DNA of 64,000 nt from Trichoderma breve (Eukaryota > Ascomycota > Sordariomycetes > Hypocreales > Hypocreaceae): positions 3,782,001 to 3,846,000 of the forward strand of contig NC_079237.1 of the NCBI RefSeq assembly GCF_028502605.1, written 5' to 3'. Position 1 is the first letter of the stretch; each line of letters starts with the position of its first letter. Positions 56,861-64,000 of this stretch are shown here, piece after piece. A program made the translations under genes and the position numbers. Under the pieces are notes generated by a model that was given only the letters and a program-made list of their open reading frames with translations, was not told the DNA's origin and did no database searches.

Positions 56861-57269
56861 GAGAGTGGCTGGACAAGAGAATGGTGTAAGGAAGCCGAGA
56901 GGTAGCAGGAGCCGGCGATTGATTCAAGGCGAGAGCGAAGAGGCATGAAGAAGCGAAAAGAAGATGGTTAAAGAAGAGACTCTAGTAATGCGCATCTCGC
57001 AGCGAATTTAGAATGCGCTGTGCATCTCAAACAATTGCGATACTTACAGATCCTTGGATGGGCGCGTTGCGGATGGTGATGCTGAGCTCGCGGAGTCACG
57101 TGATTTCACAATCCCGAGATGGCATCGTCAGCCTCACAAGTCAACACTCCATCTCCTAAGTATACACAAATACACCAACAAATGCTCATTTTCACCGCAC
57201 TGGACAGCTCACCACAGTTATCGTAATCATTTCGCAACATCTGTGGGCGCATATTAGCGGGTTTACAGC
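56861..57269. other. Bidirectional promoter, 0.4 kb
   Basis: 409 bp between the divergent starts of the pseudokinase gene (56860, minus) and the basic protein gene (57270, plus). A purine-rich stretch lies near 56930-56980. Confidence 0.45.
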
Positions 57270-58052
57270 ATGTCCAAACGAAAATTCAGCAGCGATGCGC
57301 CTCTACCGCGCAAAAAGGCCAAATTAGCCCAGGTCCATGAATTCGAAGAATACAATCATCTCGCAGCCCCATCACCGCCATCATCACAAACGACACCCTC
57401 ACGGCGCGAGAAACGCAAGAGGACGAACTCTTCACATATTGATTCCGACGACGAGCCGAGTGCGAAGCGGGCCAGAATAGACCAGAGCTCAAACGACGCC
57501 TCAGGCCGTTCACGCAGCTCATCTCCAGAACCATGGCCGAGCATCGGATATGCGCCGGAAGAAGAAAAGGAACCGAATCCCTTGGTGGAAGAATTCTACA
57601 AATCATGCACAGAGACAGAGGTGGCATGCAGCTGCCAACCACAAACGATGTATCGGAATCCATTGCCTAGCCCAGAACCTTCAGAAAGAGACACCAGCGA
57701 CATTGAAGCGATCGAGCAAACAAGCATTCACACCGCTCATCAGATGCAATGTCCTGTATCGAAGCCACAACCAGTGTCTCCACCAATTGTCAGTTCCCCT
57801 AGGAAGAAAAACCGAAACTCGCGTCGGCGAATCGAAAGACGCAGCCCGGCATCATCCCATCAGGAACAGTCTCGACAGCAACGACGCAAGAAGAAGAATG
57901 AGAATCAGGGTCCGCAACGAGAGGGAAAACCTACGCCCACAGTCGAAGAATTTCTGCAGTCAAAACGATCTTCCCGGAGAGACTCCAAGTGCGAATTGTG
58001 GTATCTTAGCGACAACGGCATGGCAAGCGCAGTTAGAAGCATCAGGCGGTGA
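57270..58052 (+). CDS. Basic, disordered, probably nuclear protein
   Basis: 260 residues in one exon. Composition is dominated by K, R, S, P, Q and E. There are several monopartite or bipartite nuclear-localisation-like clusters (PRKKAKL, REKRKR, PRKKNRNSRRRIERR, RRKKKNE) and no globular domain. The only ordered-looking parts are the repeated VEEFYKSC and VEEFLQSKRSSRR. I do not recognise a family. A single open reading frame of this length with consistent start context and a divergent partner is likely a real gene, but disordered low-complexity frames can be misleading; an overlapping frame (57550-58056) is its shadow. Confidence 0.6.
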   Translation: MSKRKFSSDAPLPRKKAKLAQVHEFEEYNHLAAPSPPSSQTTPSRREKRKRTNSSHIDSDDEPSAKRARIDQSSNDASGRSRSSSPEPWPSIGYAPEEEKEPNPLVEEFYKSCTETEVACSCQPQTMYRNPLPSPEPSERDTSDIEAIEQTSIHTAHQMQCPVSKPQPVSPPIVSSPRKKNRNSRRRIERRSPASSHQEQSRQQRRKKKNENQGPQREGKPTPTVEEFLQSKRSSRRDSKCELWYLSDNGMASAVRSIRR

Positions 58053-58098
58053 ATAATACACGGGGATCCAATATCTCGAGCTCCAGTTGTCTGAAGGG

Positions 58099-58330
58099 CA
58101 TACCCGTTAACCCGGCAGGGCTGGGGGCAGCGGGCAGTCCATCGGTATAACCAACTGCTAGCCACCGTGATAATCATTGGCAGCATCATCTTTTGACATG
58201 GTCGTTAATCTGACAGGGTCGGAGGCAACGGCGAAGTCGAAAGAAAATGCAGTTCATCACGGTGTGGCTAGTTCCATAGGCATGGTCGTTATCCTGGCAG
58301 GGCTGGGTGCAGCGGCGAAGTCTTTGGATG
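58099..58330. repeat. Degenerate tandem repeat, 84-98 bp period, three copies
   Basis: Three related segments begin near 58099 (CATACCCGTTAACCCGGCAG), 58197 (CATGGTCGTTAATCTGACAG) and 58281 (CATGGTCGTTATCCTGGCAG), each continuing with GGGT/CTGGG-like and GCAGCGG-like text. The last two are 84 bp apart. It lies just after the stop of the basic-protein gene. Confidence 0.5.
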
Positions 58331-58533
58331 GCTTGTGAAGTTGGATCCTCAGATGGACAATATGGATTTAAAGCATAGCACAGGCGTTTTTCTGTTTTAT
58401 GATACCCCAAGGCAGTTAAGAGATTTTTAAGTACATTAAATTGAGAGATTGGTAAAACCACAAGCAAGCATCAGCAGATTAATGACCCTCTATTGTGCTA
58501 TACGACGTTTTTACTCTACTGTTATATCCACCA

Positions 58534-59634
58534 TTAGTTTTTCTGCAACGCCAAATACTCCTCGCTAAATGGATAGTCAATGAGTCCGTCAGGAGCGCCC
58601 ACTTTGTAGAATGAACTGCGGTCATACGGGTTGAGCTCAAGACCTCTCTGGATCCGGAATGGCAGGTCAGGGTTCGAGACATATCGCCTTCCGAAGGCAA
58701 CGACAATATCCCTGTCAGGATGCTTCTCAACCAGTTCCAGTGCCGTCTCAGGCAGATAGCCTCCTGTTGCAATAATGGCCTTGTCCCAGACTGCCCATGC
58801 CCAGTCCAGCTTCTCTGTGCCATCCGTGTAGTCAATTCCTGAGACCCGAGACTCAATGAGATTCAGATAGCCAATTCCAATGTTGTTGATCTTTTTAACA
58901 AGATCAGTGAACTGTGGAATTGGATTTTTCATTCTCATGCCCTGGAACTCAGACCATGGGCTCAGCTTGATTCCTACACGTTCTGGGCCAACAGTATCGG
59001 CGACTGCTTGGACGATCTCTACAACTATGCGATTTCTGTTCTCGATGCTGCCACCATACTCATCAGTCCGCTGGTTGCTCACATCCTGAATGAACTGATC
59101 AAGGAGGTAGCCGTTGGCAGCGTAGAGCTCAACGCCGTCGAATCCAGCGCGCATGGCGTTTTTGGCTGCTTGGACGTAATCCTGGACTGTACTCTTGATA
59201 TCTTCGAGAGTCATCTCTTCTGGCGTCTCACTTCTCTCAAAAGGAATAGCACTAGGAGCTTTGATCGTAAATCCATCCTCTTCAGCAGCTGAACGTGAAG
59301 CAGCCCTTCCAAAGGCCATAAGCTGAAGATATATAAAGCCGCCTTTGTTATGAACTACATCGACGATGGGTTTCCAGCCTTGGATGTGTTCCTCGCCCCA
59401 TATAGCTGAAGTGTAGGACATACCGCCATGGTGCTTAGCAATTGAGGCGGATTCAGCGATAATAAGACCGCCTGCTATCGAAGTACGCTGAAGGTAATAC
59501 TCCTTCATCAGGTCTGTAGCAACATGGTTTTTGTCGGCACGGAGTCGTGTAAGAGCCGATAATACAACACGGTGGCCAAGCTCTACCTTGCCGAATTTTA
59601 GAGGCTTAAATAGAAGAGAGTCTGGAGAGGCCAT
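58534..59634 (-). CDS. Old Yellow Enzyme family NADH:flavin oxidoreductase, altered active site
   Basis: 366 residues, one exon. FMN-dependent ene-reductases reduce activated C=C bonds with NAD(P)H. Present are LFKPLKFGKVELGHRVVLSALTR at the N-terminus, NGYLLDQFIQDVSNQRTDEYGG, SIENRNRIVVE, GIKLSPWSEFQGM and the FMN-phosphate region VAFGRRYVSNPDL, all standard. Two pocket motifs deviate: the usual LWHxGR is LMAFGR (about residues 105-110), and the usual HxxN pair is YAAN (Y171, N174), so the substrate-binding His is replaced by Tyr. The proton-donor-type Tyr of NGY (Y176) is kept. Enzymes of this branch in fungi include alkaloid-pathway relatives with changed residues, but which substrate applies here cannot be read from the sequence. 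Confidence 0.9.
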   Translation of the reverse strand: MASPDSLLFKPLKFGKVELGHRVVLSALTRLRADKNHVATDLMKEYYLQRTSIAGGLIIAESASIAKHHGGMSYTSAIWGEEHIQGWKPIVDVVHNKGGFIYLQLMAFGRAASRSAAEEDGFTIKAPSAIPFERSETPEEMTLEDIKSTVQDYVQAAKNAMRAGFDGVELYAANGYLLDQFIQDVSNQRTDEYGGSIENRNRIVVEIVQAVADTVGPERVGIKLSPWSEFQGMRMKNPIPQFTDLVKKINNIGIGYLNLIESRVSGIDYTDGTEKLDWAWAVWDKAIIATGGYLPETALELVEKHPDRDIVVAFGRRYVSNPDLPFRIQRGLELNPYDRSSFYKVGAPDGLIDYPFSEEYLALQKN

Positions 59635-61465
59635 TATGATGGACTTCTAGAAAGAAAAAAAGAGAAAGAAAAAGAGGTAAGTTGATGGTTGATGTTGTTC
59701 GAGATGGAGAGGAAGCTGCTACCCTTGAGCTTAATGTGTTATCAATTGATTATTGCTGTAATGGTAATAGTGTTGGTTGTTTTCTTTACGATAACAGAGA
59801 TGTATATAAAAGACGATGTGACTGTTCTGAATGCTGTTGGAATTGATGAATAAAAGTGAGGGAGTTGTCAAGATATATATACTTCTTAGTTACGAAACTC
59901 AACCAAATATCACTTAGTCTTGCTTCTAGAAAGGGCTAATTGGGTCAAAACAAAAAGACTCCATCCTACAGTATAGAATTATTAACGAAAGACAACATAA
60001 AAAGAAGAATATCATCTTGGTAATAGAGCTACTTGAGCATAAGATTCCATTCGCGAGGGTACTATTTGGAAGCTTTATTTCTTTAGCGCCTGAAAGAAGA
60101 GTTTCGATAAGTGTCAGCTGCATCACCCGGGAGGTCTTTCCCAAAGAGGAAAAAAAGTTGGAATGTCCAAACTCCACATCAGGCTAGCTTCCACTGTTAC
60201 AGAGCAGCTGGGCACTTGCTACAGAGTACATTTGGCCCTTTTATTCTTCTGCAATTCCGACTATGACGTTTCGCTTGTTCGAGACACGACCGTTTATGAG
60301 ACAACACAAGACTTGACGTCTCTCACAGATTTGAGAAGCATCAGTAATCTCTAAATACCAAGCTAAATTCCGGCAGCAGTAATCGGAGCGAATGTTTCTT
60401 CCCAATTTGTCTTGACACTACCATGTGGTAATGGTAATGATACGGATGGCTTGAGCTCTTAAACTTATAGATGCGACAACATGCTTCTTACTCCTCATCA
60501 GACCTTATCAAATATGTGTCTAATTTTGACTTCCATAACCGCATATGTTGTTATTCTCGCTTGAGCCGGGCCGCCTCGTTCTTTACAGTCGTTTCGGTAA
60601 CAATATCTTCACCACGGTGCGGTAGACAAGCCTGTTTCCCCCCTCTGGGCTATTACCTCCAAGCGAAGCCCATTCGACATGCACGCGGTGATTTTCGATC
60701 GCTACTACCATACCCTTCTATCTACCTATAAAAACTTCGCTGAGCTTTATTGGGGAGCGAAGGGGTGCTTAATTATCACATGAAGTGATCCGGGACAAAC
60801 AACCGTTGGGAATATGTCAACAAGGACCGGATTATAACCCTTCGATTCATGCAGCTTCAGAAAATCTCTATAGTACGTATAACACAATATTCAAATATCT
60901 ACCAGGATTCGTCCTTTTGTTAAATTGTGCTACTAAGAAATGACGGACGCCAGAATTTAGGCATTTTAGCTAAGTTCTCCAAACGAAAGCCAATCCGGAT
61001 TTAAGGTTGGTTATCGTATGCCACTCAACGCTACGCACTGCATCATCTGGAAAGAGATCAATATGCTGAATTGGTCGCCAAGCACGATAAATCTAGATGC
61101 GACTGTTATTAAACGATTTAATCCTTTCCTTTGCTTCAATAATGATGGCTATAACTGGATTATCATGAAGTAGAGCTCAATGCAGATTGCTGAAGTCGGA
61201 GATACCGGATCTCAGCCGTTTGCTGTTGGAGAGGATCCTATTTGCCATCGATATGTTCATCAATCCTTCTTGGACCGGTCTTAAGCGATAAATCCGGTAA
61301 CACTTTTTCTATATATATCAGTGTTATATAAGACCATGGCCAGATTAATCGCGACAATTTAATTCGTCTTGTGCTTAACGGTGCATGTTTTCCTAGCTAC
61401 TCATCTGCTCTCACGTCTTTTGTATTGGAAAATCGGTGTCGGTCTATTTAACACCATTTGATAAG
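59635..61465. other. Intergenic region, 1.8 kb, between head-to-head genes
   Basis: Holds the promoters of the OYE and SDR genes. A purine tract rich in AAAGAAAAA (59645-59675) lies in the OYE leader. AT-rich; ORFs such as 59926-60177 and 60471-60731 have no domain. Confidence 0.5.
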
Positions 61466-62381
61466 ATGACTGTCTTCTTGATTACCGGCGCCAGCTCGGG
61501 CTTGGGCCTTGCTTTGAGTCTTGGGGCCCTGCGTCATGGTCACCGAGTCATAGGGGCAACTCGTGATTCGACTAAGGCCCGTACCGCCAACCCAGAGTTT
61601 GAAAGGTTGGGCGGTGCCTGGCTTTCGATGGATGTTTCTAGCGCTTCTTGTGAAGATTGTGTCAGAAATATCGCTGAGAAAGAGAATGTCGATGTATTGA
61701 TCAATTCAGCTGGATATGCGCTTCTCGGCCCGGTAGAGCAGATAAGGTTTGCATTCCTGACTCATCTGTTCACGATTGAACGGTAAGAAAGAAAGCTCAT
61801 CTTTAACTAGTGATGTGGAAGCCCACGCGCAAATGGAAACAAATTTCCATGGCACGCTGAGAACCGTTCGTGGTGTTCTTCCGACATTCCGCTCTCGCCG
61901 ATCTGGTACAATCGTCAATATCACCAGTGGCGCGGGTTTCATTGGTCTTGCGAGCCGAGGTCTGTATTGCAGTAGTAAATTTGCCGTCGAAGGTCTTTCA
62001 GAGGCACTTGCAAACGAGCTCGCTCCGTTTTCCATACGTATAATCATCGCCGAGCCCGGCGCATATAGAACTAATTTCCTGGAAACCTTAACGTTTCCTG
62101 AAGCTGGTATCGGAGAATATTCCAATACGCCTGCTGGGAAAATGATGGAACTTACCAAAGACATGAAAAATCGGAAACTGGGAAACGTCGACAAGGCTGC
62201 AAGTGTGCTCCTTGATGTGATTCTCGGCTCTGGTGTGGCGGCAGATGAAACAATCCAGAAATGTTTAAGAATACCCTTGGGCCAGGACTGTTGGCCTTTG
62301 GCTAAAAAGGAGGCGGAGGCGTGGGTGAAAGAATTGGAGGTGGTAGAGGCGATATCAATGAGTGTTGGAGTAGAAGAATAG
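61466..62381 (+). CDS. Short-chain dehydrogenase, retinol/17-beta-type
   Basis: Exons 61466-61746 and 61811-62381 (64-bp intron) give 283 residues from the ATG MTVFLITGASSGLG. Classical SDR motifs: TGASSGLG cofactor loop, MDVSS, DVLINSAGYALLG (NxAG), VNITSGAGFIG with the catalytic Ser, YCSSKFAVEGLSEAL with Tyr/Lys, and EPGAYRTNF. The last segment after the catalytic Tyr is typical of the group that includes oxidoreductases of hydrophobic alcohols and ketones. No signal peptide or membrane helix. It is convergent with the ankyrin gene and divergent from the OYE, which could act on a shared substrate; that is inference only. Confidence 0.92.
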
Positions 62382-62895
62382 GAGGGTCTTGATCTGGGCC
62401 CGATTTCGTAACATTTGAATGATGACAGAACGTCAATCAAAGAGAATTGCACAAAACGCGGACTGCAAAGTCCTTGATGTCCCAAATACCCAATCCAGCA
62501 TGTCAACAAGTAACTTCAATCTCTTTTAGATGCAATACGTGATCCAAGTATATATATTTTCTGAACAATCGCTGGGGGTAAGATGGAATTTCTACTATCC
62601 CTGTATATACTAGGCCTTCTCGTCTCTTTGAACTTTAGGATCATACAAGTAATACACCTGTGATCGTCTCTTGAATATATGAGACGAGATGCAGATTCGA
62701 TGTAATCTATCTCTGCAAGAACAAATATGCGAGAAGCGCACTCAGTGATTATGCGTCTACCAACACAAGTTTCCGGGTTTATATACAAACAAGGACACGA
62801 TGTCATGCTGGTCCCCTTTAGGCTTTCTTTGTATCATTTTATTTTTTGACCTATCTTTATGTTAGCTATGCTTCTCATCACCAATGTTTTCGGCT
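62382..62895. other. Intergenic region, 0.5 kb
   Basis: 3' flanks of the SDR and ankyrin genes. A minus-strand ORF (62516-62806) has no recognised domain. Nothing else seen. Confidence 0.5.
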
Positions 62896-64000
62896 CTATT
62901 CATACCACTTTGCAACCTCTTCCCGCTGAGTCTGTGTAATCAGCTTCCGGGGAAATTGCTGAGATCCCAGTGAATTGGCTAGCTCCTGACTAATTTCCCA
63001 TGTTCTATACGGATCTCTAGGTTGCATGGGGCCAGTGTAATCTGTACCGAATGCGAACAGCGGCCAATGAAGAAGCGGAGAAGATGCTGGGTATTCATTA
63101 GTTCGTGTATATCTTGACATTAAACACTCTATAAATCCATGAAGCTGTTTCTCGATAGCAACGTCAAGAGGTGTTCGCCCTTGTGGATCTTCGTAAAACA
63201 TAACATGAGGCGCCTTTTCAATCACAGGACGAATAAGATTCTCCATGGAAGAATTTGTTACCTAAACAAAGATATCTCATAGTCAGCCAGGCAGGGTTGA
63301 TGTCAAGGATATAGAAAATGGAGAAACGTACAATGTGGAGGGGAGTGTAACCCGCGCCGTCTAGCATTTCCAGTGGCGTCGGATTCGAGATTTCTAACAG
63401 AGTTGTGAGTACTGCATTTGGTGGAGGTCGATTAGAGATCAAACGTGCGAGTGGTGTCTGGCCTCCCGGACTCTCATTACAGCGCTGCTCTAGTAGCTGA
63501 TGTAATAATGATCTATCCATACATCGAAGTACGGATGCCAGCTTTTCAGGCTCAAAGACATAATTTCCAGTTGGACCAAATAGAAGAAGATGGAGAATAT
63601 TGCGGCCGAAGGGATCAGTAGCAAGAGGGTTAGCTCCCGCTTCAAGTAGGATCAGAAGAGCCTCAATTCTTTGGTGGATTGCGGCGGTCATAAGGGGTGT
63701 CCACCCGTCTATAGATTGGACTTCGAGCAACTCTGGGCGAGCTGACAAAAGAAACTTGACAAGCTCTATGTTTCGAGAGACGATAGCACAATGAAGAACA
63801 AGATTATCTAGTATGTCATGGTTAAAAACAGCTACACAATGTTGAGCTTGCGAGACAAATACTTACTTCGATTGTCCATCCATTTCTCCACAGCAGTTAT
63901 AAATTCTGCTCGAGATTGCTCAGGGCCAGCCTTGCGGGTGGTGAAATCATGATTCTCTGCAAAGTGCTTGTATGCTGCCATTGCCCTATCTTTATTGAGG
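62896..64000 (-). CDS. Ankyrin-repeat protein, 5' end outside the window
   Basis: Minus-strand gene cut by the window edge, with introns near 63247-63330 and about 63795-63865. Repeats visible: LVLHCAIVSRNIELVKFLLS, DGWTPLMTAAIHQRIEALLILLEAGANPL, DPFGRNILHLLLFG, GGQTPLARLIS, GAGYTPLHI and PQGRTPLDVAIEKQLHGFIECL, most with the TPL and A..G...V..LL ankyrin pattern. The C-terminus (TQREEVAKWYE) is complete. Ankyrin repeats mediate protein binding; no catalytic domain is in the visible part, so what it does depends on the unseen N-terminus. Fungal ankyrin proteins often carry F-box, kinase or NACHT domains there. Confidence 0.85.

Noticed and set aside
57550..58056. 168-codon plus-strand ORF overlapping the basic nuclear protein
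   Set aside because: It is a shifted frame of the same purine-rich sequence, and the frame starting at 57270 is longer with a better start.
1..64000. tRNA, rRNA or CRISPR elements
   Set aside because: I saw no tRNA B-box/cloverleaf pattern, no rRNA-like stretch and no regularly spaced identical repeats when reading both strands; a covariance-model search would be decisive for tRNAs.

Overview
This is nuclear DNA from a filamentous ascomycete (Pezizomycotina). The genes carry short introns (about 45-130 bp) with GT...AG ends and GTAAGT/GTATGT-like donors. Many families are typical of these fungi: Zn2Cys6 transcription factors, a HET-domain protein, DUF4246, NmrA-like proteins, MFS and OPT transporters, and an ERG4-type sterol reductase. 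I see no rRNA, tRNA, CRISPR array or intact transposon. The species cannot be fixed from the sequence alone.

Layout. 0.1-5.1 kb: a Dal5-type MFS permease and a fungal multipass membrane protein. 5.3-14.3 kb: a block that looks like non-self recognition, with a modin-like protein, an unrecognised 232-residue protein in five exons, and, divergent from it, an intronless 1407-residue HET-domain protein whose HET domain is split by a large coiled-coil insertion. 14.4-22.2 kb: two Zn2Cys6 regulators, an NmrA-like oxidoreductase and a PLP aminotransferase; palindromic CGG...CCG sites lie in the divergent promoter between the first regulator and the NmrA gene, and again upstream of the aminotransferase. 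22.2-25.8 kb is a gene-poor stretch. 25.8-28.5 kb: an OPT oligopeptide transporter. 29.4-31.9 kb: a DUF4246 protein with a 2-oxoglutarate-oxygenase-like metal site. 33.0-35.4 kb: a GH89 alpha-N-acetylglucosaminidase interrupted by an in-frame TAG.

35.6-45.1 kb: a catabolic-looking run of MBL-fold hydrolase, SDR, monocarboxylate-type MFS transporter, Baeyer-Villiger monooxygenase and a three-repeat Myb regulator. 46.3-49.1 kb: two decayed genes head to head, a phenylalanine ammonia-lyase on the minus strand and a cytochrome P450 on the plus strand, which looks like a dead two-gene module. It is followed by an intact ERG4-family sterol reductase. 51.8-58.1 kb is more housekeeping in character: a mitochondrial PP2C phosphatase, an FHA/pseudokinase protein and a divergent basic nuclear protein. 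58.5-64 kb: an Old Yellow Enzyme relative with altered active-site motifs, an SDR, and an ankyrin-repeat gene that runs off the window.

The most unusual items are the HET/modin-like/unknown-protein neighbourhood with its interrupted HET domain, the dead PAL-P450 pair, the broken GH89 gene, the paired CGG-N7-CCG sites and the OYE with substituted substrate-pocket residues. No polyketide, nonribosomal peptide or terpene synthase is present, so there is no standard secondary-metabolite cluster here.
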